From UMGS1387 sp045540015 (GTDB lineage Bacteria; Bacillota; Clostridia; Oscillospirales; CAG-382): a stretch of DNA of 18,757 nt. The stretch spans positions 1 to 18,757 of the forward strand of contig JAZQGP010000035.1 of NCBI GenBank assembly GCA_045540015.1, given 5' to 3'. Positions 1-7,391 of this stretch are shown here, piece after piece (the first letter of the stretch is position 1; each line of letters begins with the position of its first letter). A program made the translations under genes and the position numbers. The notes beneath the pieces were generated by a model, which saw only the letters and a list, made by a program, of their open reading frames with translations, did no database searches and was not told the origin of the DNA.

Positions 1-741
1 GTTGTCCCTACCTTCGATGTAAAAATATCCGAAGATTGAGAACAAGGCGGCACCAATACAGTTGACAATCAAATCCTTCATTGTGTCGCGTGTTCCGACG
101 TCAAGATATCCACCGTTTACAATTTGCTGTTTTTCCTTGCCGTTTTGCTTATAAAAAACTACGGTTTTCATGATATCGTCAATTTTTATCGGGTCATTTT
201 TGCCCGACGGATTTATTTCGACCGACGAAAACGAGGATATAACATCGTCTTTTTGCATATCGGTTCCTGCAATGCTGTCCATGCCAAACTCGAAAAACTC
301 CCACAAAACTCCCACCGTCATCGAAAAGCAAAACGCCACAAACGCAACAAATAAAGGTGAGAGACTTATGTGAAAACGCGGAGAATTGTTGAGAATGTCA
401 ATAAGCGAAAAGCCTATCGCCGCCATAAGAAAGCCGTTTACTGTGTGTAGCATTGTATCCCACCAGGGGATATATGTGTAGAACGAACCGATTTCACCGA
501 GAATTTCAGCGGCGAAAATAAACAGAAGAATTATGACCTTTAGCGTGTCGGGAAGCTCGACGTTTAGAGTTTTGTTAAGTATAACAGGCGTGTAGAAAAG
601 CGCAAGAGTCAGCACGCAGAGAAAAACTGCAAACCAGTCGCCTCTTAAAAGTCTTGCTATAAGTACGAGCATTACAAGCGCTGACAGAATAGAGTGTACA
701 ACACCGTTTTTCTTTATTCGGCTGCGAAGTATTCTTTTCAT
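1..741 (-). CDS. DUF2238/YjdF-like integral membrane protein (3' end beyond window)
   Basis: The minus-strand frame is open from an ATG at 741 to the left edge, 247 codons without a stop, so the gene is cut by the window. The protein has about five hydrophobic segments (roughly residues 15-32, 36-55, 66-82, 94-116 and 125-147), a polar region at about 153-215, and the start of another membrane segment at about 224-242. Motifs IPWWDTMLH (residues 91-99), GVLWEFFEF (144-152) and DTMKDLIVN near the end resemble the DUF2238 (YjdF-type) family, whose function is unknown to me. The start at 741 has AAGGGAAG seven bases upstream. An in-frame ATG six codons earlier (759) is possible, but its ribosome site is weaker. 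The gene is divergent from metF. The family call is from motif memory, not a search. Confidence 0.75.
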   Translation of the reverse strand, partial: MKRILRSRIKKNGVVHSILSALVMLVLIARLLRGDWFAVFLCVLTLALFYTPVILNKTLNVELPDTLKVIILLFIFAAEILGEIGSFYTYIPWWDTMLHTVNGFLMAAIGFSLIDILNNSPRFHISLSPLFVAFVAFCFSMTVGVLWEFFEFGMDSIAGTDMQKDDVISSFSSVEINPSGKNDPIKIDDIMKTVVFYKQNGKEKQQIVNGGYLDVGTRDTMKDLIVNCIGAALFSIFGYFYIEGRDN

Positions 742-934
742 GTCTTTTCTTCCCTTCATTATAGCCTTACAATTTTAGTATAAGTGCCGATTTTTGAAAA
801 TATAATACAAAACGTTAAATATTCTTTGTAGGTACTATGAAAATTAAACGAAATATTCTGCTGTATTTTTTCACATTCCTTTGCCATTTTCGTAGGAGCA
901 GTATAACAAATTTGTTTCTAAGGCATTCAGACTG

Positions 935-963
935 TTTACAAATCTTAATTTTTATGATAAAAT
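935..963 (+). promoter_or_regulatory. Sigma-A promoter of the metF operon
   Basis: A TTTACA box (935-940) and a TAAAAT box (958-963) are separated by 17 bases, close to the sigma-A consensus. Transcription would start near 970, leaving a leader of only about 30 bases. That is too short for a SAM riboswitch or T-box, so regulation would have to act at this promoter. An AGAGGCG ribosome site precedes the ATG at 1001. Confidence 0.65.
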
Positions 964-1000
964 ATACTGTAAAAATATTTTTTCAAAGAGGCGCAGTATT

Positions 1001-1879
1001 ATGAAAATATCAGACCTTCTGAAAAGCACAACTCCATCACTTTCCTTTGAGGTTTTTCCGCCTAAAACCGAAACGAGCTTTGAAAGTGTAAAAACAGCCA
1101 CAGAGGAAATAGCAAAGCTCACACCCTCATTTATGAGTGTTACATACGGTGCAGGCGGTGGTACAAGCAAATTTACGCTTGACATTGCAAAGAACATAAA
1201 GAAGCTGTACGATGTGCCGACACTTGCACATCTTACCTGCGTTTCCTCGACAAAGGAGACAGTAAAGCAGAAAATTGCAGAAATAAAGGAAGCAGGTCTT
1301 GAGAATGTCATGGCACTTCGCGGAGATATTCCGAAAGAGCTTGAAGGTGCGGACAGAAGCAAATGGGACTACAACTATGCCATTGACCTTATACACGAGC
1401 TAAAGGAAAGCGGTGCGGATTTTTGTATAGGCGGCGCTTGCTATCCCGAAATACATCCCGAAAGCCAAAACCAGAAAGACGATATAAGATATCTTTGCGA
1501 AAAGGTTGATGCAGGCTGCGATTTTCTCACAACGCAGATGTTTTTTGACAACAATTTGCTGTATAATTTTCTCTACAAAATACGCGAAGCGGGTATCACT
1601 GTTCCCGTGATTCCGGGCATCATGCCGATTACAAATGCAAATCAGGTCGAGCGTGCAATAAAGCTCTCCGGTTCCTTTATGCCTCAGCGCTTTAAAAGCC
1701 TTGTTGACAAGTTCGGCGATAATCCTTCTGCCATGAAGCAGGCAGGAATTGCATATGCAACCGACCAGATAATCGACCTCTATGCAAACGGCATAACAAA
1801 CGTACATGTGTACTCCATGAACAAACCCGATGTTGCCAAAAAAATCCAGAGCAACCTGTCGGACATACTCGGAAAATGA
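1001..1879 (+). CDS. metF: 5,10-methylenetetrahydrofolate reductase
   Basis: This 292-residue protein matches the length of the bacterial FAD-containing MetF (about 290-300 residues). The enzyme reduces 5,10-methylene-THF to 5-methyl-THF, the methyl donor for methionine synthase, in the cytoplasm. Visible motifs are SFEVFPPKTE near residue 17 (the Glu corresponds to the catalytic acid of E. coli MetF), VTYGAGGGT near 46, ALRGD with Asp109 in the flavin-site position, GGACYPEIHPES near 146, and a TTQMFFDN segment. It has no C-terminal regulatory domain of the eukaryotic MTHFR type. It is the first gene of the methionine operon, and its TGA at 1877-1879 overlaps the next ATG (1876) in an ATGA arrangement, suggesting translational coupling. 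Confidence 0.95.
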   Translation: MKISDLLKSTTPSLSFEVFPPKTETSFESVKTATEEIAKLTPSFMSVTYGAGGGTSKFTLDIAKNIKKLYDVPTLAHLTCVSSTKETVKQKIAEIKEAGLENVMALRGDIPKELEGADRSKWDYNYAIDLIHELKESGADFCIGGACYPEIHPESQNQKDDIRYLCEKVDAGCDFLTTQMFFDNNLLYNFLYKIREAGITVPVIPGIMPITNANQVERAIKLSGSFMPQRFKSLVDKFGDNPSAMKQAGIAYATDQIIDLYANGITNVHVYSMNKPDVAKKIQSNLSDILGK

Positions 1880-2469
1880 CGAATATTATACAAAAAATAT
1901 CGTTTTCACCTCCTGCATTTGATAAACTTGAAATACTGAGATACGCAGGGGTATTAAAAGAAAGCGACGAAGTAAAACAGCTTCTCGGGCTTTGTCTTAA
2001 TGAAACGCAGGGTATATTTACCTTTAACGCGTGCTATAGGCAGACAAAACTTTTTATTTCGGGAAACAATTGTGATTTTGGCACGTTTTCCGTAAAGTCA
2101 AAAGCACTTTCAAAGCATCTCGGAAAAAGCAAAGGTGCTGTTATATTTGCCGCGACTGTTGGACTGAATATAGACAGGCTTATCACAAAGTATTCGAAAA
2201 TTTCTCCCTCTCACGCACTCATGCTTCAGGCAATAGGTGCTGAGAGAATTGAGGCTCTTTGCGATATGTTTTGCGATAAGCTTTCGGAAAACTATCACAT
2301 AACACCGCGTTTCAGTCCGGGCTACGGAGATTTGCCGATAGAAACGCAAAAGGATATTTTTAGACTTCTCGACTGCCCAAAGCAGATAGGACTTACGCTT
2401 AATGACAGCATGCTCATGTCACCCACAAAATCCGTAACTGCAATTGTGGGAATCTCGCCTAAGGAGTAA
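1876..2469 (+). CDS. Stand-alone methionine synthase reactivation-domain protein
   Basis: The 197-residue protein corresponds to the C-terminal AdoMet-binding activation domain found fused at the end of long MetH proteins such as that of E. coli. The diagnostic segment starts at Arg145, RFSPGYGDLP, equivalent to the RxxxGY AdoMet-binding motif. It is followed by IGLTLNDSMLMSPTKSVTAIV, matching the family's 'IGV-LTES-xMxPxxSVSG' block. The expected role is reductive remethylation of inactive cob(II)alamin on MetH using AdoMet and an electron donor. Free-standing versions are known in Thermotoga (TM0269 type) and in Clostridia. The gene overlaps metF by 4 bases and sits 6 bases before the metH ATG. 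The downstream MetH lacks exactly this domain, so the two should act together. Confidence 0.88.
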   Translation: MTNIIQKISFSPPAFDKLEILRYAGVLKESDEVKQLLGLCLNETQGIFTFNACYRQTKLFISGNNCDFGTFSVKSKALSKHLGKSKGAVIFAATVGLNIDRLITKYSKISPSHALMLQAIGAERIEALCDMFCDKLSENYHITPRFSPGYGDLPIETQKDIFRLLDCPKQIGLTLNDSMLMSPTKSVTAIVGISPKE

Positions 2470-2475
2470 AAAAGC

Positions 2476-4878
2476 ATGACATTTTTACAGTATTTAAAAG
2501 AAAACAAAATATATCTTGACGGCGGAATGGGAACAATTCTACAGGAAAAAGGGTTAAAACCCGGAGAACATCCCGAACTATGGAATATTTCTCATCCGGA
2601 CATTATAACAGAAATCCACCGCAGCTATTTTGATGCGGGAAGCAACGTTGTAAACACAAATACATTCGGTGCAAATCCGCTTAAATTTTCCTCTGATGAG
2701 CTTGAAAAAATAATATGTGCAGCACTCGACAACGCAAAGCGTGCAAGGCTTGAGAGCAAAACGACTCACGAAAAGTTTATTGCTCTTGATATAGGTCCGT
2801 CAGGAAAGCTTCTTGCACCTTTCGGAGATTTCGACTTTGAGCAAGCGGTAGAGTGTTTTGCCACTGTTGTAAAGCTTGGCGTAAAGAACGGTGCCGACCT
2901 TATCATGATTGAAACCATGAACGACAGCTACGAAACAAAGGCAGCCGTGCTTGCCGCAAAGGAAAATTCGTCTCTTCCCGTTCTTGTGTCAAACGCATAC
3001 GGTGAGGACGGAAAGCTTATGACGGGTGCAACACCTTCTGCTATGTGTGCCATGCTTGAAGGACTTGGTGCAGATGCGATAGGTGCAAACTGCTCACTCG
3101 GTCCGAAAGCACTCTCGTCCGTTATATGCGAGCTTCTTGAAAATGCGTCGATTCCCGTTCTTTTAAAGCCGAATGCAGGGCTTCCGAAGGTTGAAAACGG
3201 AAAGACTGTTTACGACGTGCTTCCCGATGAATTTTCCGAAGAAATCGCATGCCTTATGGAAAAGGGCGTTCGCATTGCAGGCGGCTGCTGCGGAACAACT
3301 CCCGATTATATAAAAGCTCTTGTCGAAAAGACAAAAAATATTTGCTCAAAACCCGTAACAGAAAAAAATCTGACTGTTATTTCCTCATATACCCATGCCG
3401 TAAAATTCGGCGATGTGCCGCTTCTTATCGGTGAGCGAATAAACCCGACGGGCAAAAAGCGCATGAAGCAGGCACTTATCGAGGATGACCTTGACTACAT
3501 TTTAAACGAGGGCATAAACCAGCAGGAAAAGAATGTAGACATACTTGATGTGAATGTGGGACTTCCCGACATTGACGAAGCAAAAATGTTAAAAAAAGCG
3601 GTTTGCGAATTGCAGGCAGTTATAAATCTGCCCTTGCAGATTGACACGGCAAATCCCATTGCCATGGAAGCAGCGCTTCGCCGATATAACGGAAAAGCAC
3701 TTATAAACTCCGTAAACGGAAAAGAAGAATGCATGAAAGCGGTTTTTCCTCTTGCAAAAAAATACGGCGGTGTAATTATCGCACTCACTCTTGACGAAAA
3801 CGGTATTCCCGAAACTGCCGAGGGCAGAGTGGAAATTGCAAAGAAGATACTTGCCGAGGCACAAAAATACGGCATAAGCAAAAAGGACATAGTTTTTGAC
3901 ACGCTTGCCATGACCATAAGCACGGACACACGCTCATCAGGCGTTACACTTTCTGCCTTGAATGAAATAAGACACACTCTCGGCTGTCATACGTCACTCG
4001 GTGTTTCGAATATTTCCTTTGGACTTCCAAACCGCGATGCAATAAACAGCACATTCTTTGCACTTGCCCTTGAAAATGGACTGTCTGCGGCAATCATGAA
4101 TCCGTATTCAGCCGAAATGATGAAAGCCTACTACGCGTTTTTAGCACTTCGCAATCTCGATGAAAACTGTGCCTGTTACATTGAAGCGGCATCTTCATTT
4201 GCGACTGCGGCTCCTGCTGCGCCTGTATTAACAGCAGACGAGAAAAAAAACGACGAAGAATATAAGTCGGCTCTTCAGAACGCAATAGTAAAAGGTCTTA
4301 AAGACAAAGCGGGCGAAGCTACACGTGAGCTGTTGAAAACCACTGCTCCGCTTGACATAGTTCAGAATGACGTAATACCTGCGCTTGACATTGTCGGAAA
4401 AGGTTTTGAGAATAAAACCGTGTATCTTCCACAGCTTCTCATGAGTGCGGAAAGTGCAAAAAGCGCATTTGAGTGCATAAAAACAGCTCTCATTTCGGAA
4501 AACAACAGCGGAAACACAAAAGGCAAAGTCGTTATCGCAACGGTTCACGGCGACATTCACGATATCGGCAAAAACATTGTAAAGCTGCTGCTTGAAAACT
4601 ACGGCTTTGATGTTACCGATCTTGGAAAAGACGTTGCTCCCGAAACAATCGTTGAAAAGGTTATTGAGCTTCACGCTCCCATTGTTGCACTGAGTGCGCT
4701 CATGACAACGACCGTTCCTGCAATGGAGCAAACGATAAAGCTCATTCATGAAAAAGCACCCTGGTGCAAAACAATTGTCGGAGGTGCGGTTTTAAACCGT
4801 GAATATGCCGAAAAAATCGGAGCCGATAAATACGCAAAGGATGCCATGGAAGGCGTAAGATACGCGGAAAGCATTTAA
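2476..4878 (+). CDS. metH: Cobalamin-dependent methionine synthase, three-module form without reactivation domain
   Basis: The enzyme transfers a methyl group from 5-methyl-THF via cobalamin to homocysteine. It has 800 residues against about 1200 for E. coli MetH. Residues 1 to about 290 form the homocysteine-binding barrel, with zinc ligands Cys206 (GANCSLGP), Cys271 and Cys272 (GGCCGTTP). About 315-570 is the pterin-binding barrel, beginning GERINPTGKKRMKQAL. About 590-675 is the four-helix cap. About 680-800 is the Rossmann-like B12 domain with DIHDIG, in which His695 would be the lower axial cobalt ligand. The protein ends after the B12 domain, and the missing AdoMet domain is encoded by the preceding gene. 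An AAGGAG ribosome site lies inside the last codons of that gene, 8-9 bases before the ATG. It is the third gene of the metF operon. Confidence 0.95.
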   Translation: MTFLQYLKENKIYLDGGMGTILQEKGLKPGEHPELWNISHPDIITEIHRSYFDAGSNVVNTNTFGANPLKFSSDELEKIICAALDNAKRARLESKTTHEKFIALDIGPSGKLLAPFGDFDFEQAVECFATVVKLGVKNGADLIMIETMNDSYETKAAVLAAKENSSLPVLVSNAYGEDGKLMTGATPSAMCAMLEGLGADAIGANCSLGPKALSSVICELLENASIPVLLKPNAGLPKVENGKTVYDVLPDEFSEEIACLMEKGVRIAGGCCGTTPDYIKALVEKTKNICSKPVTEKNLTVISSYTHAVKFGDVPLLIGERINPTGKKRMKQALIEDDLDYILNEGINQQEKNVDILDVNVGLPDIDEAKMLKKAVCELQAVINLPLQIDTANPIAMEAALRRYNGKALINSVNGKEECMKAVFPLAKKYGGVIIALTLDENGIPETAEGRVEIAKKILAEAQKYGISKKDIVFDTLAMTISTDTRSSGVTLSALNEIRHTLGCHTSLGVSNISFGLPNRDAINSTFFALALENGLSAAIMNPYSAEMMKAYYAFLALRNLDENCACYIEAASSFATAAPAAPVLTADEKKNDEEYKSALQNAIVKGLKDKAGEATRELLKTTAPLDIVQNDVIPALDIVGKGFENKTVYLPQLLMSAESAKSAFECIKTALISENNSGNTKGKVVIATVHGDIHDIGKNIVKLLLENYGFDVTDLGKDVAPETIVEKVIELHAPIVALSALMTTTVPAMEQTIKLIHEKAPWCKTIVGGAVLNREYAEKIGADKYAKDAMEGVRYAESI

Positions 4879-4924
4879 TACGCGCGGATATTTTAGTTTG
4901 TTCATCCGGCACGCGACAAGCTCC

Positions 4925-4955
4925 ATTTGTGCGCCATAAACGCAAGCGCACAAAT
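4925..4955 (+). repeat. Perfect 10-bp inverted repeat after metH
   Basis: ATTTGTGCGC (4925-4934) pairs perfectly with GCGCACAAAT (4946-4955) around an 11-base loop, 47 bases after the metH stop. No T-run follows on the plus strand, so it is not a textbook intrinsic terminator. It may stabilise the 3' end of the metF-metH transcript or act with a termination factor. Confidence 0.6.
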
Positions 4956-4990
4956 TCAAACGAAAATTTTCTCTATGAATACAAAACCGA

Positions 4991-5163
4991 TGAGGGTAGT
5001 TAAGCCACCACGGCGAAAGAAGGGAAGTAAGCGGAGATTTGGAAGGATGAAGCGGGAAACATCGTAATGCTTTCTAAATTTAGAAGATAGCATACCTCCA
5101 AATCGAGCCATCCCTTCTTTTTGAGTGGCGGACTTTGTAGTACTTTCCTCCGGTGTAAAGTAC
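4991..5163 (+). ncRNA. Candidate large structured RNA (raiA-motif-like?)
   Basis: Nested complementary segments run through this intergenic stretch. GCCAC (5004-5008) pairs with GTGGC (5125-5129), AAAGAAGGGA (5016-5025) with TCCCTTCTTT (5111-5120), and GATTTGGA (5036-5043) with TCCAAATC (5097-5104). The last stem encloses two further hairpins, GATG/CATC (5046-5063) and ATGCT/AGCAT (5067-5093) around the palindrome TTCTAAATTTAGAA (5072-5085), giving a multi-way junction. A separate perfect hairpin, GTACTTT/AAAGTAC (5140-5163), follows. Its loop CCTC (5147-5150) could pair with GAGG (4992-4995) as a pseudoknot. Segments left unpaired on the plus strand are purine-rich, which favours plus orientation. 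The shape recalls large clostridial RNA classes such as the raiA motif, but that identity is a guess. I see no convincing promoter of its own. It could be processed from the metH transcript. Confidence 0.5.
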
Positions 5164-5254
5164 GAAAAAACAAGCTGAAGCTTTAAATTTTGATATCTTG
5201 GTCGACAAGGCATAAAAATCCCCCTTTAACTCACTAAATATGAAGTAACTAAAA

Positions 5255-5281
5255 GAGGCTGCAGCATTTTGCTACAGCCTC
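5255..5281 (-). terminator. Bidirectional terminator of the VTT gene and the intergenic RNA
   Basis: GAGGCTG (5255-5261) pairs with CAGCCTC (5275-5281), with a C/A mismatch, an AGC/GCT extension and a five-base loop. On the minus strand the hairpin comes 17 bases after the stop at 5299 and is followed by TTTTAG. On the plus strand a T-rich stretch follows, so it could also end transcripts coming from the metH side. Confidence 0.7.
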
Positions 5282-5298
5282 CATATCTTGTTTGATTT

Positions 5299-6000
5299 TT
5301 ATTTTTGTTCGGAGCTTTTGGAGTGCTTACTTTTTTGATGCTTGTTTATATTGTATAAAACAATGGATAGAACAGAAAGGAATAGCGTAATGGACAGGGA
5401 AATTATAAATTTCGGTGAGAACGGGTCACGAATGCTCTCGCCCATAAGCGTTGCCGTTATTGTGCCGGGAACTATTCCAAGCATACTTCCAATAAAGTAT
5501 TTGGCAAAATTCGCTCTTGCCGCACCGAAATACATGCTTACTATATCTCCCGGCAGACAGCTGATAATCCGCAGAAAGAACGAGTCGAAAAAGACATGGC
5601 TTTCGCGTTTCTTTACGTATTCGTTAAGCTTTTTGTGCTTTGCAAGAAGTTTGTCCAAAGCATTTGAGCCGGAGAACACTCCGAGAAAATACGGAATTGC
5701 GGTCATAACTCCAACGCCGACGATGTTCACTAAAATTGAAAGACCGCCCGGGAACAGCATTCCTCCTACAATGTTAAGCACAAGCATAGGGAAGAATATT
5801 GAAAGGCTTTTTACGGCATAGAGAAAGGTGAGAAACAGAAAAGCAAGAAACAAGCTGTCGGGTGCATAGGACAGAATTCCGTCGATTGTTATCTTGTCGC
5901 GGTGAATAAAGCAAAGCACCGCAAGCACGACACATACGATTATCGGAATGAGCCGCAAGGATTTTATGACTGTCTGTCTTTTGTTTGCGCCGTATTTCAC
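5299..6000 (-). CDS. TVP38/TMEM64 (VTT/SNARE-associated) family membrane protein
   Basis: This 233-residue protein has a short basic N-terminus, a first membrane helix (about residues 15-32), several further hydrophobic segments, and a Lys/Ser-rich cytoplasmic tail (NKHQKSKHSKSSEQK). The region FPGGLSILVNIVG, the stretch FFLRIISCLPGDIVSMYFGA and the later IGSMLGIVPGTITATLMG are typical of VTT-domain proteins of the TVP38/TMEM64 group, related to DedA. Members are thought to act in lipid handling or membrane homeostasis; the bacterial substrate is not known for this group. The start is GTG at 6000, preceded by AAAGGCAG. No in-frame ATG lies nearby. It follows the HAD phosphatase gene by 18 bases and is probably co-transcribed with it. 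Confidence 0.88.
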   Translation of the reverse strand: MKYGANKRQTVIKSLRLIPIIVCVVLAVLCFIHRDKITIDGILSYAPDSLFLAFLFLTFLYAVKSLSIFFPMLVLNIVGGMLFPGGLSILVNIVGVGVMTAIPYFLGVFSGSNALDKLLAKHKKLNEYVKKRESHVFFDSFFLRIISCLPGDIVSMYFGAARANFAKYFIGSMLGIVPGTITATLMGESIRDPFSPKFIISLSITLFLSVLSIVLYNINKHQKSKHSKSSEQK

Positions 6001-6018
6001 TTCTGCCTTTCACCGCCT

Positions 6019-6801
6019 TTAATAAGGTTGAATTTTATCTACGTAAATTATAAAATCGTCAAGGAATGTATCAAGGTTGTCCGCATGCTGAGTGCAGACT
6101 TCTCTCAGCTTTTTACTGCAGTTTCCTACACTTACGGATATTTTCGCTTTTTTCATCATTTCAATATCGTTGTCTCCGTCTCCAAATGCTGCAGTATCGA
6201 GCTTTGACAGATACAGGCGCATCTGTAAATCCGAGAGTGCCGCACCCTTGTTTGCTATTGCCGAGACGTATTCGCAAAAGCCTGCACCCATGTAGCTGAC
6301 TCTGAGCAAAGCAGGGCATATTGAGGATTTTCCGGGAGTTTCATCCCCACCGTAAAGAACGATTTTCACGATTGGGTCATGTATTTCGTATATTCCGGAT
6401 ACCTTTTCAACTCTGTCCGCATGAAGTCCGCCTAGGCTTACATTATGCTTGTCCTCACCTACAATGTAGGAACAGAAGGGCGTGCAGAGGATTTTGGTGC
6501 AGGAATCATACTCATCGCTGTTTAAAATTTTGAGTATATCGGAACAGCTTATCGGCTTTGAATATATAACCCTGCCGTTGTGCACCGTAACTGCTCCGTC
6601 ACAGCATATATAATATGTGTTTTGTGCATCAAGAAAACCGAAAACAGAGCATAGACTTGTATAGGAACGTCCCGAGGCAATGGCGAGCTTGTTTTTGTTT
6701 TTTAGCCATGTTGTGAGTGAATATTTTATGCTGTCGCTCGGCGTGTCGCTTCCGGCTTTGAGGAGAGTTCCGTCAACGTCGCTTGCTATAAGCTTTATCA
6801 T
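6019..6801 (-). CDS. Cof-type HAD-superfamily phosphatase
   Basis: The 260-residue protein carries the HAD motifs in order. DVDGT at residues 8-12 holds the nucleophile Asp8 and Asp10. Motif II is in AIASGRSY near 41. The Lys of motif III is in ANKGAAL near 183. Motif IV is GDGDNDIEMM near 206. The large insert between motifs II and III is the type IIB cap of the Cof/YidA group, which dephosphorylates sugar phosphates and other small phosphorylated metabolites; the substrate cannot be read from sequence. The start at 6801 has GGAGA seven bases upstream. A sigma-A promoter with extended -10 lies immediately upstream. It heads a two-gene operon with the VTT protein. Confidence 0.9.
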   Translation of the reverse strand: MIKLIASDVDGTLLKAGSDTPSDSIKYSLTTWLKNKNKLAIASGRSYTSLCSVFGFLDAQNTYYICCDGAVTVHNGRVIYSKPISCSDILKILNSDEYDSCTKILCTPFCSYIVGEDKHNVSLGGLHADRVEKVSGIYEIHDPIVKIVLYGGDETPGKSSICPALLRVSYMGAGFCEYVSAIANKGAALSDLQMRLYLSKLDTAAFGDGDNDIEMMKKAKISVSVGNCSKKLREVCTQHADNLDTFLDDFIIYVDKIQPY

Positions 6802-6836
6802 GTTTTTATCTCCGTGTTTGTAGAATTATTTATATT

Positions 6837-6865
6837 ATTGTATCATATCGGAAAATAAATGTAAA
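6837..6865 (-). promoter_or_regulatory. Sigma-A promoter (extended -10) of the HAD-VTT operon
   Basis: Read on the minus strand, TTTACA (6865-6860) is followed after 17 bases by TACAAT (6842-6837), preceded by TGA as an extended -10. It lies about 36 bases upstream of the HAD start codon. Confidence 0.7.
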
Positions 6866-6881
6866 GCAATGCGAATGTAAA

Positions 6882-6910
6882 TTAACAAAATTTAATAATA
6901 TGCATATAAG
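6882..6910 (+). promoter_or_regulatory. Possible sigma-A promoter of the small membrane protein gene
   Basis: TTAACA (6882-6887) and TATAAG (6905-6910) are 17 bases apart. It would be divergent from, and within 20 bases of, the HAD promoter, so the two could interfere with or share regulation. The leader to the ATG at 6983 would be about 66 bases. The region is AT-rich, so chance matches are likely. Confidence 0.4.
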
Positions 6911-6982
6911 TGCCTGCATACGTTTTTTTCTTCAGGCAAATAATAGTCACAAGAAATAATTGTAAAAAGCGGAGGACAGGCA

Positions 6983-7282
6983 ATGATTAAGGGGTGCACA
7001 AAGAGGGTAGTTGTGGTAAAGGACGTACAGAGCGACATATTTGAGGAGGCGTATTTTATACTGCGCCCAAAATCCGAAAAGTCAAAAGCCAAGGCGAGCC
7101 GTACTGATATTATAACAGAGGCAAACAGACTAGTTCTTGATAATCCCGGTTCGTCGGAAAGCCCCGGCATAACGCTCTGCAAAGAGCAAAAGATCGCAAG
7201 GCTTATAAGAGACTTTTTGTTTTTTGTTTCAGGTGCAGCGCTGAGTCTCGGCGGATATGCGGTGATGATGGTTTTGCAATAA
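6983..7282 (+). CDS. Conserved small protein with one C-terminal membrane segment
   Basis: This 99-residue protein starts at an ATG preceded by the strong site CGGAGGA. The N-terminus (MIKGCTKRVVVVKD, then IFEEAYFILRP) looks like a short beta-strand plus helix module. The middle (about residues 35-70) is polar and Ser/Lys-rich. Residues about 75-97 are hydrophobic (FLFFVSGAALSLGGYAVMMVL), suggesting a single C-terminal anchor with the N-terminus in the cytoplasm. I have the impression of a recurrent small protein of gut Clostridia with a similar start, but I know no function. It stands alone between a divergent operon and galE. The overlapping minus-strand frame is rejected, as it lacks the ribosome site. 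Confidence 0.75.
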   Translation: MIKGCTKRVVVVKDVQSDIFEEAYFILRPKSEKSKAKASRTDIITEANRLVLDNPGSSESPGITLCKEQKIARLIRDFLFFVSGAALSLGGYAVMMVLQ

Positions 7283-7290
7283 TCTGAAGG

Positions 7291-7320
7291 AAAATTGTTA
7301 CTTTATCACATGATAATTTT
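7291..7320 (+). terminator. Weak AU-rich hairpin after the small membrane protein gene
   Basis: AAAATTGTTA (7291-7300) can pair with TGATAATTTT (7311-7320) as RNA over ten positions with two G-U wobbles and a ten-base loop. It starts 8 bases after the stop codon. The U-run is inside the stem rather than after it, so termination is uncertain. Confidence 0.35.
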
Positions 7321-7331
7321 GCGTATAGCTG

Positions 7332-7360
7332 TTGACAACGGGACCCTGTTGCGATAAAAT
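7332..7360 (+). promoter_or_regulatory. Sigma-A promoter of galE
   Basis: A perfect TTGACA box (7332-7337) and TAAAAT (7355-7360) are 17 bases apart. The start would be near 7367, about 25 bases before the galE ATG. The spacer holds an imperfect dyad (CAAC..GGG.CCC..GTTG) that could be an operator, but it is off-centre by one base. Confidence 0.75.
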
Positions 7361-7391
7361 ATAAAAGGAAATAATGCTGGGAGGTAACATC

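Noticed and set aside
742..934. Riboswitch or T-box between the YjdF-like gene and metF
   Set aside because: I found no SAM-riboswitch core, T-box sequence or terminator hairpin here, and the metF promoter lies downstream of it.
4956..5213. An 85-codon minus-strand open frame with a GGGGGA ribosome-like site, inside the intergenic structure
   Set aside because: It covers the nested inverted repeats almost exactly, has no recognisable protein family or promoter, and is better explained as a chance frame over a structured RNA. Homologues with conserved protein but not RNA changes would reverse this.
6892..7182. A 96-codon minus-strand frame overlapping the small membrane protein gene
   Set aside because: The plus-strand frame has a strong CGGAGGA site and a sensible protein with a membrane anchor; the minus frame has neither.
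7336..7351. Dyad CAAC..GGG.CCC..GTTG between the -35 and -10 of galE as an operator
   Set aside because: The outer and inner arms have centres offset by about half a base, so it is not a true palindrome; too weak to list as a site.
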